Translations under genes and position numbers: made by a program
Source of the DNA: Methanobacteriaceae archaeon
Lineage (GTDB): Archaea > Methanobacteriota > Methanobacteria > Methanobacteriales > Methanobacteriaceae
Reading direction: 5' to 3'
Assembly (NCBI GenBank): GCA_030016715.1
Contig: JASEJD010000005.1
Coordinates: 62,001 to 126,000, forward strand
DNA length: 64,000 nucleotides
The notes under the pieces: generated by a model
Databases searched by the model: none
The model's input: only the letters and a program-made list of their open reading frames with translations
Told to the model about the DNA's origin: nothing
Shown: positions 1 to 9,358 of the stretch, piece after piece
Layout: the number at the start of each line of letters is the position of its first letter
How positions within the stretch are numbered: the first letter of the stretch is position 1

Positions 1-536
1 TGGGGTGATTGTACTCGCTCTGGACAGAATGCCAGTCCAAAATCTTCACAAGCTCTAAGACCACTTTCTCTTTCCAATATATCTTTTACCACTCCTTCAG
101 TGGTACCTGGAGGCACTGTACTTTCAATTATCACCATGCTTCCTTTTTTAAGACCTTTTCCAATAGATTCAGAGGCCTTTTCAACAGCGGTAATATCTGG
201 TTCTTTATTTTTTTTAATGAGTGTGGGAACCACCATGATGATCAAGTTACTGTCCTTTACAGCAGCAATTGTATCAGTGACGGCTTTGAATTTACCTTTT
301 TCAATACATTTTACTAATAATTCAGGTACCTTGGGTTCATAGTGTGGTAGAATACCTTTATTCAATAATTCAACAGTTTTCTGATTTATGTCTACTCCAG
401 TAACATTTAGTTCTCTATCTGCAAATATCAGTGCCAGAGGCAGTCCAACTTTACCTAAACCAACCACAGCAACGTTTAAATCAGAGTTAGCTAATGATTT
501 TTTTATTAAATAGTTATCCATTTCCATAAGATTCAT
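1..536 (-). CDS. Nucleotide-sugar (UDP-ManNAc-type) dehydrogenase, N-terminal part, cut by window edge
   Basis: Only the first 178 or so residues lie in the window; the gene runs off position 1. The translation opens with MNLMEMDNYL and then a Rossmann NAD-binding motif (VAVVGLGKVGLPLA), followed by ESTVPPGTTE and FCPERV, which mark the UDP-glucose/GDP-mannose dehydrogenase family. The nearest known role is oxidation of UDP-N-acetylmannosamine or a related sugar to its uronic acid for surface glycans (WecC-like), but substrate cannot be read from this half. The start at 536 follows GGTGAT closely; an ATG 9 bases further in is possible. It is the downstream-most member of a minus-strand run with an acyltransferase, glycosyltransferase and archaeosortase, which supports a cell-envelope role. 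Confidence 0.88.
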   Translation of the reverse strand, partial: MNLMEMDNYLIKKSLANSDLNVAVVGLGKVGLPLALIFADRELNVTGVDINQKTVELLNKGILPHYEPKVPELLVKCIEKGKFKAVTDTIAAVKDSNLIIMVVPTLIKKNKEPDITAVEKASESIGKGLKKGSMVIIESTVPPGTTEGVVKDILERESGLRACEDFGLAFCPERVQSP

Positions 537-616
537 TATATCACCATTAATGCTAAATTTACATACTATTAACTAGATTTATTTGAGTTATTCTAAAAGA
601 AAAGAATTACATTTAA

Positions 617-1234
617 TTAACCTATCCGGTTAGGTACCTTCAGGAAGGGAGGTAATGGTTTTATCCGGGCGGGTGCTCCGATTGCCAGATACCAGGGTGG
701 AACGCTTCGAGTTACAATAGCACCCGCAGCCACCATAGCTCCTTCTCCTACTTCCACACTGGATAAAAAAGTAGAATTAGCACCAATAGATGCGCCTTTA
801 CGTATTATGGGTCCTTTAAGTTTATAATCAACTCTTATTGGATATTTATCATTGGTAAAACAGGCGCAAGGTCCGATGAACACATTATCTTCAATTAAAA
901 CATTGGTTGGTATGTATACATTGGATTGAATACTAACATTACTTCCAATATGGCAGTGGCCTTCAATGATAGTGTTGGTCCCGATTAGAACATCATCACC
1001 AATAGTTGTCTTTTCACGGACAATTACATTGTGGCCGGTTCTAAAATTATCACCAATCTTCACATCATCATATATGATAGAGTTAGATCTGATAAGGGGA
1101 TTTTTTCCTATAAGGGGTGATCTGCTTCCTTTTTTGTAGTTAACACCTATATCCACATTTTCTGTTTTTTCTATTCTACTAACTGGTGGTTTGGTGTTTT
1201 CATTCTTGAAAAAAAATTCTCTAAAGCTGGCCAT
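617..1234 (-). CDS. Left-handed beta-helix (hexapeptide) acyltransferase
   Basis: 205 aa. Residues about 40-190 are hexapeptide repeats (for example [28 protein letters not shown]), ending in [19 protein letters not shown], the usual tail of sugar O- or N-acetyltransferases of the WbbJ/NeuD type. Such enzymes transfer an acetyl group from acetyl-CoA to a sugar nucleotide or glycan. Its ATG directly follows the stop codon of the upstream glycosyltransferase, so the two are almost certainly co-translated. With the adjacent nucleotide-sugar dehydrogenase this suggests modification of a sugar used in surface glycosylation. Acceptor unknown. Confidence 0.85.
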   Translation of the reverse strand: MASFREFFFKNENTKPPVSRIEKTENVDIGVNYKKGSRSPLIGKNPLIRSNSIIYDDVKIGDNFRTGHNVIVREKTTIGDDVLIGTNTIIEGHCHIGSNVSIQSNVYIPTNVLIEDNVFIGPCACFTNDKYPIRVDYKLKGPIIRKGASIGANSTFLSSVEVGEGAMVAAGAIVTRSVPPWYLAIGAPARIKPLPPFLKVPNRIG

Positions 1235-2749
1235 TTATTTACCCCTTCTTTTTATTAGATTTAACTGGTTAAATATGTTTCCTATATGAAATATTGCGGT
1301 GGCTACACTTACTCTGATATCTGTACGGGCATCTTTTACTCCATTTTTAAATCCATTTATTGGTCCTTCTACTTTCCATCCTGCTGGTTCGTTGAGTACA
1401 TGTAAAAATGCAGATAATCTAAAGCAGAATATTACCAGTCTGTATATTGGTAGTAATAAAACATAATGGAATGATTCTTCTATCTTCTCTTTAGTGGCTG
1501 GATTAGAATGATAATATGCAAACAAAATTACAACTCCATCTATAAATACATAGAAAAGATACATTAAAAGGGCAACTATGGGTAATATTGCAGTATAAAG
1601 TCCCAGAACTGGGAACATCATTAATATAAATACCCATATTATTCTGGGGAAAGCTATGGTATGGTCAATAAATAAGATCCGTGGAAGTCCCATTAAATCA
1701 TAGTAGCGGAAAGTCTTCTTTTTCAATGTTTTTAGGTAGTTGGTAAACTTGGTTTTCATATATGAAAATGCTAATTCCAGAAGTTTAGGATCTTTTTGGT
1801 CCTTAACAATTCCCAGTATATCTTTTAAGGTTTCCTGATTGATTCTTGGTTCCTCTTTACGCATAGCTGCTACTTCTAACTGACCCCGGGACCATCTGAC
1901 TCTCTGAGAATAAAGTGTATCATAATCAGTAATAGCATCAGCATAGGCTATGGCATCAGGGACATTAACTATTCTAACCTTCTTCTTATGCAGCATCATA
2001 GTAACATGCATATCTTCTGAAACAGTCACAGGCCAGTAACCACCAATATTCCCAATTATATTCCTCTTAAATGCAGAGAAAGCTCCGGACATTGTATAAA
2101 TAGAATATACAAATGATTGATAGCTTCTTTCAAAGTTGAAGGAGGTTAGATATTCTAGAAATTCTGATTTAGAAAAGAACATTTTTATGAAATCGTCTTT
2201 TTTAGTATTATCCCATTCTATTTCAATGTATCCAGTAGCTGCTCCCACTGATGAATCTTCTATGAATGGTCTTGCAATTTTTATGAGTGCATCAGATGCT
2301 ATTTTAATATCAGCATCAATTGTAACTATAATTTCGCCTTGACTTTGTTTTATACCAGTATTTAGTGTGTGGACTTTACCACTATGACCTTTGGCTATGA
2401 TTTTAAGATCTTTTCCATACAAAATGGCATCAACTTGGCATCTTTTCACAAGGTTAATAGTATTATCGGTGGAACCATCATCAACCACAATTAGTTCCAG
2501 TTTATGGTTTGGATACTCACATTGAATTAAAGACATTATACATTGTTGGATGTTTGCTTCCTCATTATGGGCGGGGATAACCACACTCATCTTAGGCAGA
2601 AGATCAATATCTACAGTTTTTTTATCAAGTTTAAGAATAGATTTACGTGATAAGTATAATTTTATAGGTATTAATAATCCATCTATGATTATTGCAATCA
2701 AAATCCAGGTCGTCCAGACCATTAAACTTACCCATACAGGGTCTTCCAT
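1235..2749 (-). CDS. Membrane-bound family 2 glycosyltransferase
   Basis: 504 aa. One N-terminal membrane segment (about residues 5-25) is followed by a GT-A domain with VVIPAHNEEANI, VVDDGSTDNT, TIDADI (DXD-type) and SQRVRWSRGQLE (the Q/RXXRW signature of processive or BcsA/HasA-type enzymes). The C-terminal part has several membrane helices (about 360-450). It probably transfers a sugar from a nucleotide donor to a lipid carrier or growing glycan at the inner face of the membrane. The start at 2749 is chosen because AAAGGTG lies 6 bases before this ATG; an apparent GTG start at 2758 is part of that ribosome binding site. Sits between the archaeosortase and the acyltransferase. Confidence 0.88.
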   Translation of the reverse strand: MEDPVWVSLMVWTTWILIAIIIDGLLIPIKLYLSRKSILKLDKKTVDIDLLPKMSVVIPAHNEEANIQQCIMSLIQCEYPNHKLELIVVDDGSTDNTINLVKRCQVDAILYGKDLKIIAKGHSGKVHTLNTGIKQSQGEIIVTIDADIKIASDALIKIARPFIEDSSVGAATGYIEIEWDNTKKDDFIKMFFSKSEFLEYLTSFNFERSYQSFVYSIYTMSGAFSAFKRNIIGNIGGYWPVTVSEDMHVTMMLHKKKVRIVNVPDAIAYADAITDYDTLYSQRVRWSRGQLEVAAMRKEEPRINQETLKDILGIVKDQKDPKLLELAFSYMKTKFTNYLKTLKKKTFRYYDLMGLPRILFIDHTIAFPRIIWVFILMMFPVLGLYTAILPIVALLMYLFYVFIDGVVILFAYYHSNPATKEKIEESFHYVLLLPIYRLVIFCFRLSAFLHVLNEPAGWKVEGPINGFKNGVKDARTDIRVSVATAIFHIGNIFNQLNLIKRRGK

Positions 2750-2761
2750 TAAAAACACCTT

Positions 2762-3826
2762 TTATTCAAATTTCCCAGATTTTATCTGGTCTCTTACAAT
2801 GCCCAGTGTTGGTCTGGTTAGGAGATACCAGTACAGAACCACAACAAATACAAAAAATATTAATTTACCAATTATGGCATGGGCAAAGTATAGTGAAGTT
2901 TTCCCAAAAATATTAACAATATATACTATGCTCATCATCCTAATTAAATTAGCCACATAGGTTATACCGATACCTATTGCTGCATATTTCAATTTTCTAT
3001 TAAAACTATAGCCGGGATATAACAGTAACAGACCAGCCAGAACACTAATCTCTATTATTGATGAACATTCAAAGCCTATCCCAAAAATACTCCAACCAGT
3101 AGGATCCGGGAATATAAATGCATTAGGGGGGAGGAAGTTAGAGGGAATCCCTAGGAAAGTAGCAATAGAAGCAATATTAACGGCTTCAATCCCCATCAAG
3201 TAGTTATCTAATCCGGTAAGTACCATGAAGGCTATGATGAATGAAACAACAGCTATTGCCCCTGAAGCATAGAATGTAAGCCACCATCTTTTTCTATGGG
3301 CTAATGCGGCTATTGCCATTAAGAATCCAGCTATAGCCACTATGATCCAGGGTGATGGTACAGAGTAGAAGGTTGTAGATGCGGTGGCCGGACCACTAGG
3401 ATAATTCCAATAGGCTTCTATAGTATAATATCCTTTCTCAGGAAAATCCGTATTAGTGGTATCCCAGGTAACGGTTCGTGATTGACCTGAACTTAACTGT
3501 CCAATGTTTTCTGAATAAGTTTTAACAATATTCCCCATTGAATCTTTTATGGTTAGGGTTAGATCTCCCCATGGAATGTTACCTGGACCTTTATTTTTCA
3601 CGACACACCTAAACTGTATAGGTCCTTCCTCATTGTAAGGTGCTCCTATAGGTGTTAATTCTTCTATTATACCTTTTCCACTTGAAGTCACCTCAAAGCT
3701 AGAATTTTGTGTTATGTTTGAGCTATTATTATCTGCAGCAAAAACACTACCAATAAATATAAGTCCCATAATAATAATTCCAATTATAATTAATGCATTT
3801 TTATTAATTTTGATAGTAACACCCAA
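2762..3826 (-). CDS. Archaeosortase/exosortase family transpeptidase with N-terminal CARDB-like domain
   Basis: 354 aa. Residues about 11-31 form a signal or anchor helix; residues 55-155 look like a CARDB-type beta-sandwich (VKNKGPGNI, LTIKDSMGNIVKTY). The rest has about seven membrane helices with the exosortase catalytic triad in order: C254 (FECSSIIE), R296 (NLIRMMS) and H316 (FAHAIIG). This family is proposed to cut C-terminal sorting signals and attach the protein to a lipid or glycan. No protein with an obvious C-terminal sorting tail is in this window. The TTG at 3826 has no ribosome binding site of its own; GGGTG at 3820-3824 is better placed for an ATC at 3814, which would give a classic MKINKNA-type signal peptide. 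Start therefore uncertain. Confidence 0.85.
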   Translation of the reverse strand: MGVTIKINKNALIIIGIIIMGLIFIGSVFAADNNSSNITQNSSFEVTSSGKGIIEELTPIGAPYNEEGPIQFRCVVKNKGPGNIPWGDLTLTIKDSMGNIVKTYSENIGQLSSGQSRTVTWDTTNTDFPEKGYYTIEAYWNYPSGPATASTTFYSVPSPWIIVAIAGFLMAIAALAHRKRWWLTFYASGAIAVVSFIIAFMVLTGLDNYLMGIEAVNIASIATFLGIPSNFLPPNAFIFPDPTGWSIFGIGFECSSIIEISVLAGLLLLYPGYSFNRKLKYAAIGIGITYVANLIRMMSIVYIVNIFGKTSLYFAHAIIGKLIFFVFVVVLYWYLLTRPTLGIVRDQIKSGKFE

Positions 3827-3981
3827 TTTTTTATTATTTTAAGCTTTTTATGATAACATATATGAACCTAATATCATATATAGATTACTCAATTTTTAGA
3901 TTTAGAATTTAACATAAATTTTAGAAAAATGATTATAATCGTTATATTTCAATTAATTATTAAATCAAAAGGTTGATAACT

Positions 3982-5010
3982 TTGTTTTATTCAAAAGAAT
4001 TAATTATCAGTAAAATTGCCAAAATAAGAAGTGAAATTGGACATAAATCAATAGAAACAAATATTTTGGAAATAATCTATGACAATGAAGAAAATGATCT
4101 GGTAATTATTACTCCGGACCGTTCCCAGAAATCAAATATTATTGGTAAAGGGGGTTGGGTGGTAGGCAGACTAAAAGAAGAACTGGGATTAAATTCAATA
4201 CATGTAATATCCAATTCAGATATAATGCAGCGTAAATATTACTTGAAATTATCTTTGACCAATCTTGAATCTGTCATTGATGGATATAATAATGAAACTC
4301 TTAAAAATTTAAGATATCTACTAGAATTTCGCTTAGATAATATTTATAGTTTTAATTTTCAAAATTTTATGGATGATAATGTTTTTAATGAGTCTGGATC
4401 TCATCAAGCTGTGGTAGCATTGTCAGGTGGTGTTGATAGCAGTTTTTCACTTATCCTAGCCAAATTTTTAGGCTTTAATCCAGTTGCAGTAACTGTTGAT
4501 CCAGGCAGTATAGTACTTCCCAAATATTTCCATCAAAAAATTGACAAGCTGATTAAGGAACTTGAAGTTCCCCACCACTACTTAACAGTAGATATGGATG
4601 ATTTAATAGAAGATTCATTACAAGGAAAGTATCATCCATGTGGTAGATGTTCTAAAATCATTGAGGATAAAGTGATAGAATATGCTGACAAAAATAATAT
4701 ATCTATAGTAATTTTTGGGGACATGTTATCGGCTGGTTCACAGTCCATTATATATGAAAATAATTTAATTAGAATAAATCTGCCAGCAGTATTAAATGCA
4801 ACAAAGAGTGAGATAAAAGGTTTAACACGTAATATAGAGCTAACTAGCTCAGGAGTTTATGGTTGTCCCTTACTTTATGAAGTGCATAAAAAATATCCTC
4901 ATATGAAGAAATTTTCTCTTCAAAGAATCCTTCGTGAAACTCGGGCTGGTGTATTAGAGCCTGGTGAGGCATTAGATTTAGCTTGGAGCTTATTTAAAAA
5001 GGGTAAATAA
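3982..5010 (+). CDS. KH-domain PP-loop ATPase (thiouridylase-like)
   Basis: 342 aa from the TTG at 3982, which follows AAAGGTTGAT by 5 bases (a TTG at 3973 lies inside that site). The first third contains a KH-like fold with the GXXG motif IGKGGWVVGRL, suggesting RNA binding. It is followed by a PP-loop ATP pyrophosphatase domain with VALSGGVDSSFSL, then HPCGRCSKII and GVYGCPLL, three cysteines in positions that in related tRNA thiolation enzymes carry sulfur or bind metal. The combination argues for an ATP-dependent RNA-modifying enzyme, possibly tRNA thiolation, but the exact substrate is not known to me. Divergent from the archaeosortase cluster. Confidence 0.75.
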   Translation: MFYSKELIISKIAKIRSEIGHKSIETNILEIIYDNEENDLVIITPDRSQKSNIIGKGGWVVGRLKEELGLNSIHVISNSDIMQRKYYLKLSLTNLESVIDGYNNETLKNLRYLLEFRLDNIYSFNFQNFMDDNVFNESGSHQAVVALSGGVDSSFSLILAKFLGFNPVAVTVDPGSIVLPKYFHQKIDKLIKELEVPHHYLTVDMDDLIEDSLQGKYHPCGRCSKIIEDKVIEYADKNNISIVIFGDMLSAGSQSIIYENNLIRINLPAVLNATKSEIKGLTRNIELTSSGVYGCPLLYEVHKKYPHMKKFSLQRILRETRAGVLEPGEALDLAWSLFKKGK

Positions 5011-5130
5011 GCCGTAGATTATAAGGAATATTCCTACCAGATATCCAACTAGCTGTGGATATATTATCATTAATATTCCAATAATTAATGCAATTACTCC
5101 AATAATTCTAGGATCTATTCTATCTGTCAT
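4990..5130 (-). CDS. Tiny membrane protein, DUF3096-like
   Basis: 46 aa, too short for usual ORF cut-offs. The translation starts MTDRIDPRIIGVIALIIGIL and consists of two hydrophobic helices separated by IYPQLVGY, the pattern of the small DUF3096 membrane proteins common in methanogens. Function unknown. Its last 7 codons overlap the 3 prime end of the PP-loop gene on the opposite strand. No clear ribosome binding site is visible before the ATG, so translation is plausible rather than proven; the coherent two-helix protein is the main support. Confidence 0.6.
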   Translation of the reverse strand: MTDRIDPRIIGVIALIIGILMIIYPQLVGYLVGIFLIIYGLFTLFK

Positions 5131-5165
5131 GGAGTATATTATTGTCTTGAATCTATATATAATTT

Positions 5166-5348
5166 ATGAAACCATTAAAAAGAAAATATTGTCCTAATTG
5201 TGGTTCTCCAAATATAAAATGGGTAATACCTCAGATGTGGTCAGTTTGGGAATGTAATGAATGTGGATATACTGGCCCCATTGTCATTGAAGATGAAGAA
5301 CTGGCTGAAGAAATAAGGAAAAATTATTTAAAAATTGTTAGAAAATGA
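5166..5348 (+). CDS. Small zinc-ribbon protein
   Basis: 60 aa. A single C4 zinc ribbon with CPNCGSPNIKW and WECNECGYTGP spans residues 9-40, followed by an acidic/basic helix. Rubredoxin-like knuckles of this kind occur in small archaeal nucleic-acid or protein binding proteins; the function is not known. There is no good ribosome binding site ahead of the ATG. It lies alone on the plus strand, convergent with argH. Confidence 0.75.
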   Translation: MKPLKRKYCPNCGSPNIKWVIPQMWSVWECNECGYTGPIVIEDEELAEEIRKNYLKIVRK

Positions 5349-5440
5349 TTAAAACTATAACTTTATGGATTTTTGATGCTTTATCAAGTCAGTTAGAAAA
5401 TAAATATTTTATAAAAAATAATATTGGGAATATAATGTTA

Positions 5441-6841
5441 TTATTGATCTTTTATGTACACTCTTAGCTTATGAATAATTTTATTCACAGCTTCAGGAGA
5501 GCATCCGCCCCACACATTTCTCATCTTCACATTTTCATATGGATCAAGAGCTTTTTTCAGCATTTCATCATCTAAATTTAATGATTTACCTGTCACATCT
5601 TTGGATATGATGTCTAAGAATTCTGAATCTATATCTGATGGTTTTATTCCTTCTTTTATGGCTGATGTAACCATACGACCCACAATTTTATGTGCTACAC
5701 GAAATGGTAAATTTTTCTCTTTTACTATTAAATCTGCCACATCCGTTACTGTTGAAAAATTTGAATTAGCCTGTTCAAGAGGTCTTTTTTTATTTATTTT
5801 AACAGTGATTAGCATATCACAGACAATATTTAACATTTCTTTAGAATTATCAACTGCATTCCAAAGATGGGGAGTTATCTCTTGCAAGTCCCGGTTATAA
5901 CTATAAGGTAAGGCCTTTAAAATGGTTAAGATAGTGTTTAATTCACCCTGCATAATTGCTGATTTTGCCCGGGCAATTTCTGCCACATCAGGATTCTTTT
6001 TCTGTGGCATTATAGATGATGTGGATGAAAATTCATCAGAGATCTCCAGAAAAGCAAATTCATGGGTGCTCCATATAATAAGTTCTTCACAGATCTTGCT
6101 TAAAGTGGAGCAGAGCATGGTTAGGGCGAAAACAGTTTCTGCTATAAAATCTCTGGAGCTAACTCCGTCAATAGAGTTATCCATCATAGAACTAAATCCG
6201 AGTAGTTGTGTGGTTCGCCTACGGTTTATAGGAAAAGAAGTTGTTGTTAATGCGGCAGAACCTAATGGATTCATATCAACCCTTTTATATGCATCTTTTA
6301 ATCTTTGATAATCTCTTTTCAATGCATTTGCATAGGCCAGAAGGTGATGGGCCAGGGTTGTGGGCTGGGCATGTTGAAGATGGGTATAACCAATCCAGAC
6401 AGTATCAGCATGATCTTCAGCCATGTCCAAAATTTTATCCATAAATTTTAGAATATCCTTTTTTAGGGATTCAATTTCTTCTTTTAAAACTAATCTAAGA
6501 TCTGTTGCCACTTGATCATTACGTGATTTGGCAGTGTGCATGAACCCTGCAGTTTCCCCGATCTTATTGGTGACATAATTCTCCACTGCCATGTGAATAT
6601 CTTCCACCGAGGGGTCAAGATCCAGGGCTTCAATTCCTTCACTCTTTAATTCATTAAGGGCTTGGACAATCTTTTCAGCATCTTCCTTTAAAATGATACC
6701 TTCTTCTTTGAGCATGGTAGTGTGTGCTATATTACAATCTATATCTGCCTGAAATATTCTTTTATCAAACTCCAGTGATGAAGTATAATACGCTGCTTCA
6801 TCATTCATCTTTTTACTGAGCCTGCCTGCCCTTAAATTCAA
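5441..6841 (-). CDS. argH: Argininosuccinate lyase
   Basis: 466 aa, normal length. Cleaves argininosuccinate to arginine and fumarate in the last step of arginine synthesis, in the cytoplasm. The fumarase/aspartase superfamily signature is intact ([11 protein letters not shown], with the catalytic Ser in the flexible loop), along with [16 protein letters not shown] and [16 protein letters not shown]. The start is TTG at 6841, preceded by AAGGTGA. It is the last gene of the minus-strand run after rps27ae; the 60-base gap leaves open whether it has its own promoter. Confidence 0.96.
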   Translation of the reverse strand: MNLRAGRLSKKMNDEAAYYTSSLEFDKRIFQADIDCNIAHTTMLKEEGIILKEDAEKIVQALNELKSEGIEALDLDPSVEDIHMAVENYVTNKIGETAGFMHTAKSRNDQVATDLRLVLKEEIESLKKDILKFMDKILDMAEDHADTVWIGYTHLQHAQPTTLAHHLLAYANALKRDYQRLKDAYKRVDMNPLGSAALTTTSFPINRRRTTQLLGFSSMMDNSIDGVSSRDFIAETVFALTMLCSTLSKICEELIIWSTHEFAFLEISDEFSSTSSIMPQKKNPDVAEIARAKSAIMQGELNTILTILKALPYSYNRDLQEITPHLWNAVDNSKEMLNIVCDMLITVKINKKRPLEQANSNFSTVTDVADLIVKEKNLPFRVAHKIVGRMVTSAIKEGIKPSDIDSEFLDIISKDVTGKSLNLDDEMLKKALDPYENVKMRNVWGGCSPEAVNKIIHKLRVYIKDQ

Positions 6842-6902
6842 GAATTGTTCACCTTAATACTTTTTTAGTAAAGATAGAATATATTAGTGCAAATTTTTTT
6901 AT

Positions 6903-7064
6903 TTATTGTTTGTCTTTAGTTTTCCATTCAGTGTATCCACATTTTCCACACGAGTATCTGTCGCCATGGTCGGCCATGAATACTCCACTGGAACACCTTA
7001 CACAGAAAGGATTTTTTCGAACTAGTTTGTTATCTTTAACCTCATAGAGTTCACTTTTTTTCAT
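6903..7064 (-). CDS. rps27ae: 30S ribosomal protein S27ae
   Basis: 53 aa zinc-ribbon protein ([20 protein letters not shown] and [10 protein letters not shown]), matching archaeal S27ae in size and cysteine spacing. It is part of the small ribosomal subunit head. Its ATG overlaps the stop codon of rps24e by one base (TAATG), and the S24e-S27ae order is conserved in archaea. Too short for common ORF thresholds. Confidence 0.95.
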   Translation of the reverse strand: MKKSELYEVKDNKLVRKNPFCVRCSSGVFMADHGDRYSCGKCGYTEWKTKDKQ

Positions 7065-7372
7065 TATTCTTCCTCCGGAGCTTCTTCTTTTTGAGGTTCT
7101 TTATTTTTTTCAATAATATAATTGGTTTCAATATCAGCTAAACTTTCCTGGGAGTCATATAGTTTGGCATAGCCATTTGCTCGACCTTCACCAAAACTTG
7201 GCTTAATCTGATCAATTACTAAAAGTTCTTTTTTAGCGTTTAACATTGCTACTAATTTATTTTTAACATCTAATATTCTAGGAGTAGCTTCTCCTTGATA
7301 TATGCAGTCAAATTGTATTTCAGTTCTGTTTAATAATTTGTTTTCTTTTTGATCTTTTATGTTAATTTCCAT
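7064..7372 (-). CDS. rps24e: 30S ribosomal protein S24e
   Basis: 102 aa. Starts [20 protein letters not shown] and carries the family features [20 protein letters not shown] and [15 protein letters not shown]; the acidic tail (EAPEEE) is typical. Component of the archaeal/eukaryal small subunit. Lies between the dephospho-CoA kinase (3 bases upstream) and rps27ae (overlapping), which is the standard archaeal order. Confidence 0.97.
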   Translation of the reverse strand: MEINIKDQKENKLLNRTEIQFDCIYQGEATPRILDVKNKLVAMLNAKKELLVIDQIKPSFGEGRANGYAKLYDSQESLADIETNYIIEKNKEPQKEEAPEEE

Positions 7373-7374
7373 AA

Positions 7375-7872
7375 TTATACCTCCTCAAATTCTTCAATTA
7401 TATTCTTGGTCATCTTTCTTACTTTATCGGCTTCAACCACCACTAAACCTTGATTAGGCTGTCCATATAAAATTACAGTACCTGGCGGTGAACTTAATAT
7501 ACAAGGAAGAACTGATAAATCTTCTTCTCCTTCAACAATAATAAGTACATTTAATTCTTCCTCCACCAATTTAAGAGCTTTTTCTATACTGGACCACAAC
7601 TCTTTAGTTAATGTTCCGGGAGGATTTTTGGCATTTAATGTGACTGAATCATATTCAATATTATTTTTTGATTGTTTTCTCTGTATTTTATGATCAATAA
7701 TTCCTATGTCTGGAATTAATCCAGATTCTAACAAGTTCTTTGTTGTTACATCCCCTACAGATATCAAAATATCATATTGGGGCAGGGAATGTTTAGCCTC
7801 ATCAACGGACGAATAAAGGATTCCAAAAGGCTTTTTAAGGGCAGATCTATGTTCTTTTTTCAGTACTAACAC
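7375..7872 (-). CDS. GTP-dependent dephospho-CoA kinase (DUF359)
   Basis: 165 aa. Matches the DUF359 family, shown in Thermococcus to phosphorylate dephospho-CoA with GTP in the last step of archaeal coenzyme A synthesis. Visible features are SVGDVTTKNLLESG, IPDIGIIDHKIQRK, NPPGTLT and VEGEEDLSVLPCI, with the conserved acidic residues of the family. Its first base overlaps the last base of the spt4 stop codon. Placement between spt4 and rps24e is conserved across euryarchaea, without an obvious functional link. Confidence 0.9.
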   Translation of the reverse strand: MLVLKKEHRSALKKPFGILYSSVDEAKHSLPQYDILISVGDVTTKNLLESGLIPDIGIIDHKIQRKQSKNNIEYDSVTLNAKNPPGTLTKELWSSIEKALKLVEEELNVLIIVEGEEDLSVLPCILSSPPGTVILYGQPNQGLVVVEADKVRKMTKNIIEEFEEV

Positions 7873-8054
7873 TATCTAACCCTCAAAGCATATTCCCCAG
7901 GAAGGGTTATGTTAAGTTCTTTTGCTATTGCTGATTTTTCTGGATCAATAATTATGAGCAAACCACTCCAATTGGTGGATGAAGGTAAATCACACATTGT
8001 GCAACGATCTTCATTCATGATCCGGTGACATTTAGTGCAAGCTTTAACTGTCAT
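7872..8054 (-). CDS. spt4: Transcription elongation factor Spt4 (RNA polymerase subunit E'')
   Basis: 60 aa. Zinc ribbon CTKCHRI and CTMCDLPSS at the N-terminus followed by [14 protein letters not shown], the hallmark of archaeal Spt4, which pairs with Spt5 to keep RNA polymerase processive. It overlaps the end of rpo7 by 4 bases (ATGA), so the two are translationally coupled. Confidence 0.96.
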   Translation of the reverse strand: MTVKACTKCHRIMNEDRCTMCDLPSSTNWSGLLIIIDPEKSAIAKELNITLPGEYALRVR

Positions 8055-8608
8055 TTCTTCTTCTTCCTCTTTTCTTTTTCAATCCATTCAAATCTTCCTA
8101 AACCGGGTTGTCTCATGGTCAGGCCTATTTTAGTTTCTTTAGAAGATTTTCCTTTAAGACTTAAAGCAACAACACGGGCACGAACTTTATTACCTTCTTC
8201 CAATGTTTTTTTGGATTCTTTACCAATAAGTGCACCTCTTTTTCCATCATAGTTTATATAATCATCTGTCACTTGTGAAACGTGCACCAATCCGTCCATA
8301 GGACCAAACCTTACAAACGCACCGAATTCAGTGATTTCAATTACTTCACCTTCCACAATTTCATGCAGTTCTGGTTTGAAAAAGAGGGCTGTAAATACTA
8401 CATCGTGGTAAGCCGCACCATCACCCATTATCACTTTTCCGACTCCAATATCAACTATTTCTTTTACAGTTACCATTAAACCCAATTTTTTATCAATCTT
8501 ACCCACATAAGTTTCATTTATAGTTTCAACAGCAACATCTTTTAATGGCTCTTCGAAGCGGCTTGGTGGGATTCTCACCGTGTCCTCGATCTTTGAGATT
8601 AAATACAA
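8051..8608 (-). CDS. rpo7: DNA-directed RNA polymerase subunit Rpo7 (E')
   Basis: 185 aa. N-terminal tip domain ([12 protein letters not shown]) and C-terminal S1/OB domain ([20 protein letters not shown]). Forms the stalk of archaeal RNA polymerase with Rpo4 and helps promoter opening and RNA binding. Start is TTG at 8608 ([11 protein letters not shown]), preceded by GGAGAGGG. The lysine-rich tail overlaps the spt4 start. Confidence 0.97.
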   Translation of the reverse strand: MYLISKIEDTVRIPPSRFEEPLKDVAVETINETYVGKIDKKLGLMVTVKEIVDIGVGKVIMGDGAAYHDVVFTALFFKPELHEIVEGEVIEITEFGAFVRFGPMDGLVHVSQVTDDYINYDGKRGALIGKESKKTLEEGNKVRARVVALSLKGKSSKETKIGLTMRQPGLGRFEWIEKEKRKKKK

Positions 8609-8653
8609 TCAAATCCCTCTCCATATTTTTGTTTAATTAAATTTTATTATAGG

Positions 8654-9175
8654 TTAAATTTTTTTATAAAGGTCTATAGAATGTTCAATTGCTTCAATTG
8701 CTTCTTTTTTATTTACCCATCCTATAATTTCAGTTTCTTTTCCTTCCAAAGTTTTATATTCCTTAAAGAAATGAGCTATCTCTTCTAATAGATGTTTAGG
8801 TAAATCATCAATATCATTTATTTCGGCAAATTTAGGATCATTCACCGACACAGCCAGTATTTTATCATCATTATCCCCACCATCGATCATCTTCATCATA
8901 CCAACAGGACGACTTTCAATGACACAACCAGGGAATGTGGGCTGTTCCATAAGAACCATTATATCCATGGGATCTCCATCATCATAGAGAGTTTGTGGAA
9001 TTATACCATATTCTGCAGGATAATAAAATGGTGAGTATAGTACTCGGTCCAATGCAAATGCTTCCATATCTTTATCATACTCATATTTGTTTCTTGATCC
9101 TTTTGGGATTTCAATTACTGCATATATTACCTCTGGACTGGATGGTCCAGGTTTCAAATCTTTCCAAAGATTCAT
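8654..9175 (-). CDS. ppa: Inorganic pyrophosphatase (family I)
   Basis: 173 aa. Hydrolyses pyrophosphate to phosphate, pulling biosynthetic reactions forward. The metal-binding signature [11 protein letters not shown] is intact, with [11 protein letters not shown] and the lysine/tyrosine residues of the active site ([13 protein letters not shown]). The ATG at 9175 is chosen over a TTG 3 bases upstream; GGAGG precedes both. Unlike its neighbours it appears to have its own promoter with a repeat-containing operator-like region just upstream. Confidence 0.95.
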   Translation of the reverse strand: MNLWKDLKPGPSSPEVIYAVIEIPKGSRNKYEYDKDMEAFALDRVLYSPFYYPAEYGIIPQTLYDDGDPMDIMVLMEQPTFPGCVIESRPVGMMKMIDGGDNDDKILAVSVNDPKFAEINDIDDLPKHLLEEIAHFFKEYKTLEGKETEIIGWVNKKEAIEAIEHSIDLYKKI

Positions 9176-9211
9176 CAAATTCCTCCTCTACAATTAATAG
9201 TTCCGATTCAC

Positions 9212-9275
9212 TTAATGATATCCATCATCTAATCATTACTAATGATATCCATCATTAAAAGATTATAATAATTTA
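9212..9275 (-). promoter_or_regulatory. Promoter of ppa with two palindromic operator-like repeats
   Basis: Two copies of AATGATATCCATCAT (plus strand 9214-9228 and 9241-9255) sit 27 bp apart. The second is a palindrome with 7-base arms TAATGAT/ATCATTA around ATCC. An AT-rich TATA-like stretch on the minus strand (about 9262-9275, AAATTATTATAATC) lies just upstream, so the repeats fall over or just after the expected start of transcription, where a repressor would act. Regulator unknown. Confidence 0.5.
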
Positions 9276-9358
9276 TGAATGAACTATAATAATTATCTAA
9301 CTATGTCCCTAGACAATTAGTAAATTAATTTTCATGATCGATTTACTTATTTTTTTAA

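Noticed and set aside
1-342. Plus-strand ORFs near the left end
   Set aside because: They lie antisense to the clear nucleotide-sugar dehydrogenase frame and have no family features.
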